Source: DATGEO01 sp035310015
GTDB taxonomy: Bacteria > Chloroflexota > Dormibacteria > Dormibacterales > Dormibacteraceae
NCBI GenBank assembly: GCA_035310015.1
Contig: DATGEO010000097.1
Coordinates: forward strand, 1-15,417
Length of the DNA: 15,417 nt
Direction: 5' to 3'
Position numbers and translations under genes: made by a program
Notes under the pieces: model-generated
Databases searched by the model: none
What the model saw: the letters and a program-made list of their open reading frames with translations, nothing else
What the model was told of the DNA's origin: nothing
Shown: one piece after another, positions 1 through 7,736 of the stretch
Numbering within the stretch: the stretch's first letter is position 1
How the letters are laid out: the number at the start of each line of letters is the position of its first letter

Positions 1-302
1 TCCTCGCCGGACTCCAGGCTCACGATCCTGGTCTCTCCGTCCGTGTCGATCTCCTTGACCGGCTCGAAGTCGCGCACCTCGAGGCCGAACTTGCGGGCGT
101 GCTCGCCCATCTTCGTCGCGAGCTCGGAACCCAGGATCGACTCGAACCCGGGGTAGTCCTCGACCAGCTCGGTGTTGAGGAGCTGGCCGCCGAGCGGGCC
201 GCGGTCCAGCAGGACCGCTTTCAGGTCCATCCGGGCGGTGTACAGCCCCGCGGCCAGGCCGGCGGGCCCGCCGCCGACGATGATGACGTCGTAGTCGCTC
301 AC
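1..302 (-). CDS. trxB: Thioredoxin-reductase-like FAD/NAD(P)H oxidoreductase, N-terminal part (cut by window edge)
   Basis: About 100 N-terminal residues are visible; the rest lies beyond position 1. The start is GTG at 302, giving VSDYDVIIVGGGPAGLAAG. This has the Rossmann GxGxxG-type FAD site (GGGPAG) within the first 20 residues, followed by the TrxR-typical segment GGQLLNTELVEDYPGF. Members of this family pass electrons from NAD(P)H through FAD to a redox disulfide in thioredoxin or a related partner. The CxxC active site and NADPH domain are not in the window, so a TrxR-like enzyme with another partner remains possible. No good Shine-Dalgarno is seen. The frame upstream has no other ATG, GTG or TTG before the preceding gene's end, which supports GTG302. 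The gene lies 47 bp downstream of a FixX-type ferredoxin on the same strand and is probably co-transcribed with it. Family seen; partner inferred. Confidence 0.85.
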   Translation of the reverse strand, partial: MSDYDVIIVGGGPAGLAAGLYTARMDLKAVLLDRGPLGGQLLNTELVEDYPGFESILGSELATKMGEHARKFGLEVRDFEPVKEIDTDGETRIVSLESGE

Positions 303-349
303 AGCAGTAACTGGAAGTATTACCGGCTGCCGCTGTATTCCTAACCGGC

Positions 350-637
350 TCAGCCGAGCCGGTACTGGGCGCCGAAGCCGCCGCGCGGGCTGTGGCAGGC
401 GATGTTGTCGAACGGGCAGCCGATCGAGCACGCACCGCACTCGATGCAGTTCCCGAAGCTGACCAGGTTCTTCTGCTGCTCCTCGTTCCATTCGTAGACG
501 CCGGCCGGGCAGAAGTGGTTGCAGTACTTGCCCCTGCACTTCGTCGCGCAGACAGTCTGGTCGACGATCTCGATGTGCGCCTTGCCGGTGTCCTCTTTGA
601 ACTTGACGGTGAAGAGCTTGTCGCTGAGCTTTTCCAT
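350..637 (-). CDS. fixX: FixX-type ferredoxin-like protein
   Basis: This is a 95-residue protein, the usual length for FixX. Known FixX proteins carry electrons with FixC (ETF-quinone oxidoreductase-like) in FixABCX electron-bifurcating or quinone-reducing complexes. Two cysteine groups are visible: C30-x3-C34-x4-C39-x3-C43-P and C64-x2-C67-x2-C70-x3-C74-P (CIECGACSIGCP). The second is a standard [4Fe-4S] motif, and there is an extra C81. The C-terminus SPRGGFGAQYRLG matches the family's characteristic ending. The ATG at 637-635 overlaps the TGA of the M20 peptidase gene as TGATG, so translation is probably coupled; this start excludes a long in-frame upstream extension that merely shadows the peptidase gene. 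No fixA, fixB or fixC is in the window. The neighbours are a peptidase upstream and a TrxR-like flavoprotein downstream, which may be its redox partner (inference). Confidence 0.9.
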   Translation of the reverse strand: MEKLSDKLFTVKFKEDTGKAHIEIVDQTVCATKCRGKYCNHFCPAGVYEWNEEQQKNLVSFGNCIECGACSIGCPFDNIACHSPRGGFGAQYRLG

Positions 638-1992
638 CAGCCCGCCCCGAAGCGTTCCCAGACCCGGCACATCAGGCGCACCGTGTTGAGGTAGTCGTCG
701 ACGCGGATGTTCTCGTTCGGAGCGTGAATGCGGTTGTCCGGCCGACCCACCCCGACCGGCATCACCGTCGGGATCCCGAGGTCCGAGACCACCGGGTGCA
801 TCGGGCCCGTCGCCTGCATGAACGGCCACACGACCGGCTCGCCGTGCAGCTCGCGCACGCAGTCGGCCGTGACCACGCCGATCCTCGACTGAGGGTCTGA
901 TCGCGCAGGCTTCTCGCCGTCGGCCCACATGATCTCGACCTTGTCGAAGCCGTTGGCATCCAGGTGACGCCGCAGCTTGTCGAGGATGTCGTGCGGGTCC
1001 TGGTTGGGGATGAGCCTGAAGTCCAGCTTCGCCGTCGCCTCGGCGGGCAGCACCGTCTTCGAGCCCGGTCCCTGGTAGCCGGTGGTCACGCCGGCGATGT
1101 TGGCCGTCGGCGTGAAGAGCAGCTGCTCCACCACGTGCTCGGGCGCGGGGTCCCGGATGAGCCGCGCGAACCCGACCAGGCGCTTGCGGTCCTCCACCTC
1201 GGGGTCGATCCTCGCCATCATCCGGCGGTCCGCCTCGGTCGCCTCGACGACGTCGTCGTAGAAGCCCTCGATGCGGATGTTCATGTCCTGGTCGCGCAGG
1301 CTCGCGAGCGCCTGCACCAGGTAGACCGCGGCCGACGGATAGATGGACGCGTAGCCGGAGTGCTGGTCGAAAGCCAGCATCTTCACGCGCAGCTGCACGT
1401 ACAGCAGGCCTCGCGCTCCAAAGAAGAGCGTGGGCCGGCCAGCGCTGTCGAAGCCTCCCGATTCCCACAGGCAGCCGTCGGCGTGGAGATCGTCCGCGTG
1501 GTCGTGCGCGATCTTCTCGAAGGTCTTCGAGCCGATCTCCTCCTCGCCTTCGACCAGGAACCGCAGCGTGACCGGGACCTCGCCCAGGTGCTTCAGCGTC
1601 TCGAGGGCGTGGATGCGGGCCATGACGTCGGCCTTGTCGTCCGCCACGCCGCGGGCGACGAGCTTGCCGTCCTTCTCGGCCGGCTCGAAGGGCTTCGAGT
1701 CCCACAGCTCGATCGGGTCGACCGGCTGGACGTCGTAGTGCTCGTACAGCAGCAGCTTGCGCTTGCCCGCGCCGAGAACCTCCGCGTAGAGGGCGGGCAT
1801 GCCGCCGGCGTCGAAGGTCTCGACCCTGTCGGTGAATCCGCCGAGCCGCTCGGCCAGCCAGTCGCGCGCCGGCTTGATCGCCTCCAGCCCGTGGTTGGAG
1901 ATGCTCGGAAAGCTGCAGAGCTGTTTGAGCTCGTCGACGAAGCGGCGGGAGTTCTTGTCGATGTACGCGTCGACGGCGCTGGTGGAGATCAC
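637..1992 (-). CDS. M20 family metallopeptidase (dipeptidase/carnosinase-like)
   Basis: A 451-residue di-zinc hydrolase of the M20/ArgE/CPG2 family, expected to cleave dipeptides or N-acyl amino acids in the cytoplasm (no signal peptide seen). Visible motifs include YEHYDVQP (H85 metal ligand, D87), ARGVADDKAD (D118 bridging ligand), EGEEEIGS (E151 catalytic base, E152 ligand), FDQHSGYAS (H211 of the lid/dimerisation domain) and the C-terminal RIHAPNE (H423). The residue roles come from family knowledge. The length is normal for the 450-residue dipeptidase subgroup. The start is GTG at 1992; a TAAGAA/AAGAAT -10-like element lies 6-7 nt upstream and there is no Shine-Dalgarno, so the transcript may be leaderless. 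The gene starts 23 bp from the divergent DUF255 gene. It leads the fixX and trxB-like genes, but no functional link between peptidase and redox proteins is obvious. The substrate cannot be told from sequence. Confidence 0.92.
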   Translation of the reverse strand: MISTSAVDAYIDKNSRRFVDELKQLCSFPSISNHGLEAIKPARDWLAERLGGFTDRVETFDAGGMPALYAEVLGAGKRKLLLYEHYDVQPVDPIELWDSKPFEPAEKDGKLVARGVADDKADVMARIHALETLKHLGEVPVTLRFLVEGEEEIGSKTFEKIAHDHADDLHADGCLWESGGFDSAGRPTLFFGARGLLYVQLRVKMLAFDQHSGYASIYPSAAVYLVQALASLRDQDMNIRIEGFYDDVVEATEADRRMMARIDPEVEDRKRLVGFARLIRDPAPEHVVEQLLFTPTANIAGVTTGYQGPGSKTVLPAEATAKLDFRLIPNQDPHDILDKLRRHLDANGFDKVEIMWADGEKPARSDPQSRIGVVTADCVRELHGEPVVWPFMQATGPMHPVVSDLGIPTVMPVGVGRPDNRIHAPNENIRVDDYLNTVRLMCRVWERFGAG

Positions 1993-1999
1993 ACCGCCA

Positions 2000-2005
2000 T
2001 TCTTA
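2000..2005 (-). promoter_or_regulatory. Putative -10 element for the M20 peptidase gene
   Basis: Read on the minus strand the hexamer is TAAGAA, 7 nt before GTG1992; the register one base closer reads AAGAAT with 6 nt. It fits the TANNNT-like pattern seen before other first genes here. No convincing -35 is visible. It overlaps the divergent -10 at 2004-2009 by 2 bp. Confidence 0.4.
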
Positions 2006-2009
2006 CACT
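2004..2009 (+). promoter_or_regulatory. Putative -10 element for the DUF255 gene (leaderless)
   Basis: TACACT is placed 6 nt before the ATG at 2016, which would put transcription start at or next to the start codon. No Shine-Dalgarno fits in the 23-bp gap. No clear -35 is seen, since that region lies inside the divergent peptidase gene. Confidence 0.5.
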
Positions 2010-2015
2010 GGCCGT

Positions 2016-3698
2016 ATGGCCGACGCCGCCTTCAAATTCTCGCCGAGGCCGAACCGCGCGCGGGAGATCAACTGGCGCCCCTGGTCGGAGGAGGCCTTCG
2101 AGACGGCGCGCACACTCGACCGGCCGATCCTGCTCTCCATCTCGGCGGTCTGGTGCCACTGGTGCCACGTCATGGACGAGACCACCTACTCCAACCCGAA
2201 GGTGATCGAGCTGATCAACAGCCAGTACGTGCCGGTCCGCGTCGACAACGACGTGCGGCCCGACATCAACCAGCGCTACAACATGGGCGGCTGGCCGACG
2301 ACCGCATTCCTCACCCCGTCCGGCGACATCCTCACCGGTGCCACATATCTGCCGCCGGAGCAGATGGCGGGTGCTCTCGGGCGCGTGGCCTCGTACTACC
2401 GCGCCAACGGGCCGGAGATCGCCGCCAAAGCTCTCGAAGGGCGCGCGCGCGCGGGCGCCATCGCCTCACGCATCGCGGGCGAGCTCTCGCCCTCTCTGGT
2501 CGACTCCGTGCTCGAGGCGGTGCGGGCGGCTTACGACGAGGAGTACGGCGGCTTCGGCCCGGCGCCGAAGTTTCCGCAGACCGAGGCGCTCCTTCTCCTG
2601 CTCGAGCAGGCGCGGACGCGCCGGGACGACGCCCTGCGTCGGATGGCCGTGCACACGTTCGAGCAGATGGCGGGCGGAGGGATGTACGACCACGTCGAGG
2701 GCGGCTTCTTCCGCTACTCGACCACGCAGGACTGGAGCGTGCCGCACTTCGAGAAGATGCTCGAAGACCATGCGGGCCTGGTGGCCGGGCTCGCGCAGGC
2801 GGGCATGACCGAGGTTCTCGACTCCACCACCGCCTATCTCGACCGCACGCTGCGTGACCCGTCGACCGGCCTGTACGCCGGAAGCCAGGACGCCGACGAG
2901 CACTACTACGCGCTCGACGCGGAAGGCCGGCGCGGCCTCGAAGCTCCGTTTGTCGACCGCCGTGTGTACTCGGCGTGGAACGCGGCCCTCGCCGTCGCCT
3001 ACCTCGACGCGGCGCGCCGCTGTGAACGGCCCGTCCTGCTCGAGCACGCGCGCGCGGCGCTCGAGGCGCTGTTCGCCGCCCATTACCGCGCCGGCGAGGG
3101 CATGGCCCACACCGAAGGCGTCGGCGGCCAGCTCGGCGACCAGGTGTGGGGCATGCTCGCGGCCGTCCGCGCCTACTCGTCGGGCCTCGGCGCGCGCTGG
3201 CTGGAAGTCGCCCGCGACCTGGCGGAGCACGTCGAGGATCGGTACGCGGACAGAGAGCTCGGCGGGTACTTCGACCATGCCGGCGGGGAGGCGGGCAGCC
3301 GCCTGGGCCGGCTGGAGGATCCGATCAAGCCCCTGGTCGAGAATTCCATCGCCGCGATGGCGCTGGTCGAGCTCGACACGCTGGTGGGCGATCCCGCCCA
3401 GCCGCACCTCGAGCGGGCGCGCCGCACGCTGCAGTCCGTCGCCGGGCTGCCGCCGCAGTACGGCCTCATCGCCGCGGCGTTCGCGCGGGCACTGGACCGG
3501 CTGCAGCGGCCCCTCAAGGTCACGACCGGCAGCCCCGAGCTCGCGCGCGCGGCGATGATCGCGCACCCGTACGCCGTCATCGAGCCGGCGGAGGACACGC
3601 GGGCGATCGTCTGCGTCGGAACCATATGCTTGGCTCCGGTGAGCACGGCCGGCGATCTGATGGAGGCCCTGCAGGAAGCCGCGAGCGTCGGTGGCTGA
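2016..3698 (+). CDS. DUF255 / YyaL-SSP411-type thioredoxin-domain protein, short form
   Basis: A 560-residue protein with an N-terminal thioredoxin-like DUF255 domain (about 15-130) and a C-terminal alpha/alpha-barrel glycosidase-like region. The hallmark AVWCHWCHVM puts the CxxC at C47 and C50. GGWPTTAFL carries the cis-proline at P94. Later family motifs are PAPKFPQTEALLLLLEQ (near 190) and GGFFRYSTTQDWSVPHFEKM (near 230-250). Bacterial YyaL and human SPATA20/SSP411 belong to this family; the biochemical role is not established. Usual members have roughly 650-700 residues. This one is shorter, and its N-terminus (EINWRPWSEEAF) replaces the usual SPYLLQHANPVDW-type motif, so it is a divergent or trimmed form. 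Its TGA overlaps the GTG of the LutB-LutA fusion by 8 bp (GTGGCTGA), indicating one operon with coupled translation. Confidence 0.9.
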   Translation: MADAAFKFSPRPNRAREINWRPWSEEAFETARTLDRPILLSISAVWCHWCHVMDETTYSNPKVIELINSQYVPVRVDNDVRPDINQRYNMGGWPTTAFLTPSGDILTGATYLPPEQMAGALGRVASYYRANGPEIAAKALEGRARAGAIASRIAGELSPSLVDSVLEAVRAAYDEEYGGFGPAPKFPQTEALLLLLEQARTRRDDALRRMAVHTFEQMAGGGMYDHVEGGFFRYSTTQDWSVPHFEKMLEDHAGLVAGLAQAGMTEVLDSTTAYLDRTLRDPSTGLYAGSQDADEHYYALDAEGRRGLEAPFVDRRVYSAWNAALAVAYLDAARRCERPVLLEHARAALEALFAAHYRAGEGMAHTEGVGGQLGDQVWGMLAAVRAYSSGLGARWLEVARDLAEHVEDRYADRELGGYFDHAGGEAGSRLGRLEDPIKPLVENSIAAMALVELDTLVGDPAQPHLERARRTLQSVAGLPPQYGLIAAAFARALDRLQRPLKVTTGSPELARAAMIAHPYAVIEPAEDTRAIVCVGTICLAPVSTAGDLMEALQEAASVGG

Positions 3699-5790
3699 GA
3701 GCCGGCGGCACTTCGCGCGCCGCGTCGACCGCGCACTCGACGACGTCAAGCTGCAGGCGGCGCTGACCCAGGCGATGACGGGGCTGCGGGGCCGCCGGAA
3801 CGTCGCCTTCGAAAGCTTCGACTTCGAGCGGGGCCGAGCCGACCTCAAGGCGCGCCGGCGGGCCAACCTCGAGCGGCTCCCGCAGCTGGCTCAGCAGTTT
3901 GCCGAGCGCCTCGAAGCCGTCGGTGGCCAGGTCCACTTCGCCAGGGACGCGGCCGAGGCCCGAGACGTCATCGGCCAGCTCTGCTGGAACGCCGTCAGCG
4001 AGCGATCCCAGGCGGCGCGCGGGCGCCCGGTCGTGACCAAGGTCAAGTCGATGGCGAGCGAGGAGATCGAGCTGAACCCATACCTCGAGTCGCTCGGCAT
4101 GGAGGTCATCGAGACCGACCTCGGCGAGCGGATGGTGCAGCTGACCCACACGCACCCGTCCCACCTCATCGCGCCCGCGATCCACCTGACGAAGGAGGAC
4201 GCGGCCGGCGTGTTCGGCACCGAGGCCACCGTGGAGGCGATCCAGAAGCACGCCCGCGAGTCGCTGCGTCAGAAGTTCATCGAGGCGACGGTCGGGATCA
4301 GCGGCGCGAACATGGCCATCGCCGAGACGGGAACCATCGTGCTCGTGACCAACGAAGGCAACGCCGACCTCACGACGACGCTGCCCCCGGTGCACATCGC
4401 GCTTTTCGGCATGGACAAGATCGTGGCCTCGCTCGACGACGCGGTGGCGATGCTGCGCATGCTTCCGCGCAGCGGCACCGGCCAGCTGATGACCAGCTAC
4501 GTGAACTGGATCACGGGCCCTTCGCGCTCGGCGGACATCGAGCAGTCGCTGACGATCGGGGTCCACGGACCGCGCGAGATGCACTGCGTGATCCTCGACA
4601 ACGGCCGGACGGACATGCTGGCCGACCCGGAGTTTCGCGACGCCCTCACCTGCATCCGCTGTGGCGCGTGCTCCAACGCGTGCCCGGCCTTCATGGCGGT
4701 GGGCGGCCACCAGTTCGGGCACATCTACACCGGGCCGATCGGGCTCGTCCTGACCCCCTTTCACCATGGCCTGGAGGAGTCCGACCTGCCCAACACCCTG
4801 TGCACGCAGTGCAACGCCTGCCAGGAGATCTGCCCGGTCGACATCCCCCTGCCGCGGCAGATCCTCGAGCACCGGCGTAGGGGCCGCAAGTCGCCGCGCA
4901 AGAAGGCGCTGCTGGGCCTGTGGGAACGCCCCGCGCTCGCTGACGCCGTGCTGCGCGCCAGCGCGCCGTTCAGCGGCCTGGTCGCGGGAGCGCCCCGCCT
5001 GGCCGGCGAGCCCTACCGAGACCACGCGCCCGCGGCTCGAGCCGCGGGTGACGGTGGGGGCGGGCAACAACGGCCGCTCACGATCTTCGCCTCCTGCATG
5101 GTCGACCGGATGCTGCCGGGGGCCGCCACCGCGCTCGAGCGCGTGGCTCGTGCGGCGGGCTACAGCATCGGTTTTCCCAAGGCCCAATGGTGCTGCGGGC
5201 TGATCGCCGCGAACGCGGGCGACTTCGAAGGCGGCTACAAATTGAATACAAAGCTGGCTTCAGCCCTTGGAGATTCGCAGGGTCCGATCGTCACTCCTTC
5301 GGCCTCGTGCTTCGGGGCGTTCACGATCGACGCGACCGACTGGGGTCCGGATCGGGAGGACGGCCTCCGCGGTCGCTTCCGCGACTCCACGCGCTTCACG
5401 CTCGAGCTGCTCGAGGCGCGCCCGGAGCTCGTCCGGCCTCCAAGCTCGGAGCGTCCGCGAGTCGCCTACCACGACTCCTGCCAGTCGCTGCGCCAGCTGG
5501 GCCTGAAGGCGGAGCCGCGACGGCTGCTCGCGCTCGCCGGCTATGAGGTGGTCGAGATCCCCGACATCGCGAACTGCTGCGGCTTCGGCGGCACGTTCAG
5601 CTTCGAGTGGCCGCGGGTGGCAGGGCGGCTTGCGCAGTGGAAGCTGGACGCGATCGCCAAGACAGGCTGCTCGATCGTCGCCTCCGACAACCCCGGCTGC
5701 CTGGTCCACATCGCCGCTTCGGCGCGGCAGCGGAAGCAGAAGCTTCGGATCGCCCACGTGCTCGAGCTGGTGGCCGAACGGCTAGCCTGA
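3691..5790 (+). CDS. LutB-LutA fusion: LUD-domain iron-sulfur protein with two CCG domains
   Basis: A 699-residue protein combining two subunits that are separate in Bacillus LutABC, the L-lactate oxidation complex (LutB about 475, LutA about 240 residues). Residues about 1-310 form the LUD/DUF162 part (SGANMAIAETGTIVLVTNEG near 204-223). Then come two [4Fe-4S] motifs: C321/C324/C327/C331 (CIRCGACSNACP) and C371/C374/C377/C381 (CTQCNACQEICP). After a poorly conserved linker (about 430-462) come two CCG repeats: C469, CCG at 501-503, C540; and C597, CCGFGG at 629-634, C670. The CCG repeats are known from LutA, GlpC and heterodisulfide reductase HdrB. Predicted cytoplasmic electron transfer from a 2-hydroxyacid such as lactate; the substrate is inferred. 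LutC is absent here. The GTG start overlaps the DUF255 gene. There is no close Shine-Dalgarno, so coupling is likely. Confidence 0.9.
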   Translation: MAESRRHFARRVDRALDDVKLQAALTQAMTGLRGRRNVAFESFDFERGRADLKARRRANLERLPQLAQQFAERLEAVGGQVHFARDAAEARDVIGQLCWNAVSERSQAARGRPVVTKVKSMASEEIELNPYLESLGMEVIETDLGERMVQLTHTHPSHLIAPAIHLTKEDAAGVFGTEATVEAIQKHARESLRQKFIEATVGISGANMAIAETGTIVLVTNEGNADLTTTLPPVHIALFGMDKIVASLDDAVAMLRMLPRSGTGQLMTSYVNWITGPSRSADIEQSLTIGVHGPREMHCVILDNGRTDMLADPEFRDALTCIRCGACSNACPAFMAVGGHQFGHIYTGPIGLVLTPFHHGLEESDLPNTLCTQCNACQEICPVDIPLPRQILEHRRRGRKSPRKKALLGLWERPALADAVLRASAPFSGLVAGAPRLAGEPYRDHAPAARAAGDGGGGQQRPLTIFASCMVDRMLPGAATALERVARAAGYSIGFPKAQWCCGLIAANAGDFEGGYKLNTKLASALGDSQGPIVTPSASCFGAFTIDATDWGPDREDGLRGRFRDSTRFTLELLEARPELVRPPSSERPRVAYHDSCQSLRQLGLKAEPRRLLALAGYEVVEIPDIANCCGFGGTFSFEWPRVAGRLAQWKLDAIAKTGCSIVASDNPGCLVHIAASARQRKQKLRIAHVLELVAERLA
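5029..5048. repeat. Perfect 20-bp palindrome in the LutB-LutA linker
   Basis: The arm CCCGCGGCTC is followed directly by its exact reverse complement GAGCCGCGGG. It is centred on CTCGAG and the symmetry stops at the flanking bases. It lies within codons for residues about 447-453 (low-complexity Ala/Gly/Arg), where the LutB-like half meets the LutA-like half. It could form a strong mRNA hairpin. Confidence 0.9.
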
Positions 5791-5838
5791 TGCCGGTTTT
5801 GCCGGAACCCTTCACCGGAGCCGGACGTTAATCCTTCG

Positions 5839-7731
5839 ATGGGCTTGCTGGCCGATATCAACTCGCCCGCGGACCTGAAGCGCCTCGACCAGCAGCAGCT
5901 GACCACGCTCGCCGCCGAGGTTCGCGCTTTCCTCGTCGAGCAGATCGCGAAGACCGGCGGTCACCTCTCCCCCAATCTCGGAGTCGTCGAGCTCACGTTC
6001 GCGCTGCACCGCGTCTTCGACAGCCCGAAGGACGCGATCGTCTGGGATACCGGCCACCAGGCCTACGTGCACAAGATGGTGACGGGGCGCACCGGCCAGT
6101 TCGCTTCTCTGCGCCAGCGCGACGGGCTCTCGGGCTACCCGAGCCGGCGTGAGTCGGAGCACGATTGGGTCGAGAACAGCCACGCGTCGACGTCGCTGAG
6201 CTATGCCCTCGGCCTCGCCGAGGCCAGGCTGCGCAGGCGCGACGAGGGCAAGGTGATCGCGGTCATCGGCGACGGCGCGCTGACCGGCGGGATGGCGTAC
6301 GAAGCGCTGAACCAGATCGCGCACCTGCAGCCGCCCAACCTGATCATCGTCATCAACGACAACGGGCGCTCGTACGCGCCGACCGTGGGCGGGCTTGCGC
6401 ATCACCTGGCGCAGCTGCGCGTCGATCCGCGATACGAAAGCATCAAGGAGGACATCTCCAGGCTGCTGCGCGACCTCCCGCTCGTCGGCTCGACCGCGGA
6501 CCAGGCCGCGTACCGCGTGAAGGAAAGCCTCAAGCAGCTCCTGCAGCCATCGACCGTCTTCGAAACCCTCGGCATCAAGTACGCGGGTCTCGTCGACGGT
6601 CACGACGAGGCTGCCCTCGAGGAGGTGCTGCGCCGCTCCTCGCGGCTGCGAGCTCCCGTCGTGGTGCATGTCGTGACGGAGAAGGGGCACGGCTACGGCC
6701 CGGCGGTCGAGGACGAGATCGACAAGCTGCACGGCGTCTCGGCTTTCGATCCGCTCACCGGCCGCCCGCTGCGCACGGAGCTCACCTACACCGACGTCTT
6801 CGGCGAGGCACTCCTCGACGCGGCGGCGCGTCACCCCGACGTCGCGGCGATCACGGCCGCGATGGCATCGTCCACCGGCCTGCTCAACTTTGCGAAAGAG
6901 TTTCCGGAGCGGTTCTTCGACGTCGGCATCTGCGAGCAGCACGCGGTGACCTTCGCCGCCGGCCTCGCGCTCGCGGGCATGCGCCCGGTCGTGTGCATCT
7001 ACTCGACGTTCCTCGCGCGCGCTTTCGACCAGACGATCATGGACGTGGCGCTGCACAAGCTGCCGGTCGTGTTCGTCATCGACCGCGCGGGCGTGACCGG
7101 GCCCGACGGCTCGTCACACCACGGGGTGTTCGACCTGTCCTACCTGCGCATGATCCCGAACATGAAGGTCGTCGCGCCGGCGAACGCGACGGAGCTGTGC
7201 GCGCTGCTCGAAACCGCGCTGGCGAGCGATGGACCGATCGCCATCCGCTACCCGCGCGGGCCCGTGCCGGAAACGCCGGATCTGCCCGCCGAGCCACTGC
7301 CGGTCGGCCGCTGGGAGGAGGTGCGCAGGGGTTCGGATGCCGCGCTCTTCGCCGTCGGCCGGATGGTCGAGGTCGCAAAGGAGGCGGCCGACCGCCTCGA
7401 GGGGATGGGCGTGTCGTGCACTGTCGTGAACTCACGCTGGATCAAGCCCATGGACCCGCGGGTCGTGGACTGGGCGCGCAATCACGACGTCGTCGTGACC
7501 GTCGAGGACAACGTGGGCGCCGGCGGCTTCGGTGGCGCGGTGCTCGAAGCCCTCGCGCCGCACGGTCTCGCCGGACGCGTGCGCACGGTGGCGCTGCCCG
7601 ACTCGTTCCTGCCGCAGGGCAAGGCCGCCGAGATTCTCAAAGAGCACGGCCTGGATGCGGCGGGAGTCGCGCGGTCGGTCTACGTCGCGGTCAAGGGCAC
7701 CGTGCCCGCGGAAGAGAAGCCGACCGCTTAG
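5839..7731 (+). CDS. dxs: 1-deoxy-D-xylulose-5-phosphate synthase
   Basis: A 630-residue thiamine-diphosphate enzyme that condenses pyruvate and glyceraldehyde 3-phosphate to DXP, the entry step of the MEP isoprenoid pathway. The N-terminal ThDP region shows GGHLSPNLG (H42), WDTGHQAYVHKM (70-80) and GDGALTGGMAYEALNQ (144-159) with the NDN metal ligands at 173-175. ENSHASTSLSYALG near 112-125 is the form common in Actinobacteria. The pyrimidine domain has CEQHAVTFAAG with E366 as the expected catalytic glutamate. GRMVEVAKEAADRL and SRWIKPMDPRVVDWA mark the C-terminal transketolase domain. The length is typical. ATG5839 is 48 bp after the LutBA stop. A GTTAAT stretch 6 nt before the ATG is only a weak -10 match and no Shine-Dalgarno is seen, so the gene may have its own leaderless start or be read from upstream. 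It converges with the DUF2203 gene, 2 bp away. Confidence 0.97.
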   Translation: MGLLADINSPADLKRLDQQQLTTLAAEVRAFLVEQIAKTGGHLSPNLGVVELTFALHRVFDSPKDAIVWDTGHQAYVHKMVTGRTGQFASLRQRDGLSGYPSRRESEHDWVENSHASTSLSYALGLAEARLRRRDEGKVIAVIGDGALTGGMAYEALNQIAHLQPPNLIIVINDNGRSYAPTVGGLAHHLAQLRVDPRYESIKEDISRLLRDLPLVGSTADQAAYRVKESLKQLLQPSTVFETLGIKYAGLVDGHDEAALEEVLRRSSRLRAPVVVHVVTEKGHGYGPAVEDEIDKLHGVSAFDPLTGRPLRTELTYTDVFGEALLDAAARHPDVAAITAAMASSTGLLNFAKEFPERFFDVGICEQHAVTFAAGLALAGMRPVVCIYSTFLARAFDQTIMDVALHKLPVVFVIDRAGVTGPDGSSHHGVFDLSYLRMIPNMKVVAPANATELCALLETALASDGPIAIRYPRGPVPETPDLPAEPLPVGRWEEVRRGSDAALFAVGRMVEVAKEAADRLEGMGVSCTVVNSRWIKPMDPRVVDWARNHDVVVTVEDNVGAGGFGGAVLEALAPHGLAGRVRTVALPDSFLPQGKAAEILKEHGLDAAGVARSVYVAVKGTVPAEEKPTA

Positions 7732-7736
7732 CGCTA
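7729..7736. other. 8-bp palindrome carrying both convergent stop codons
   Basis: TAGCGCTA holds the TAG of dxs (7729-7731) and, on the other strand, the TAG of the DUF2203 gene (7736-7734). Only 2 bp separate the genes. No hairpin-plus-T-run terminator is visible on either side. Confidence 0.85.

Noticed and set aside
964..2205. Long plus-strand open frame opposite the M20 peptidase gene
   Set aside because: High GC keeps stops rare. Its translation is low-complexity Arg/Leu/Val without motifs, while the minus strand encodes a full M20 enzyme.
3577..5187. Long minus-strand open frame antisense to the LutB-LutA fusion
   Set aside because: It mirrors the codon bias of the real gene, has no recognisable domain and no promoter or ribosome site.
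5791..5838. Cluster of CCGG motifs between the LutBA fusion and dxs, considered as a terminator
   Set aside because: Only 4-bp stems can form and no T-run follows.
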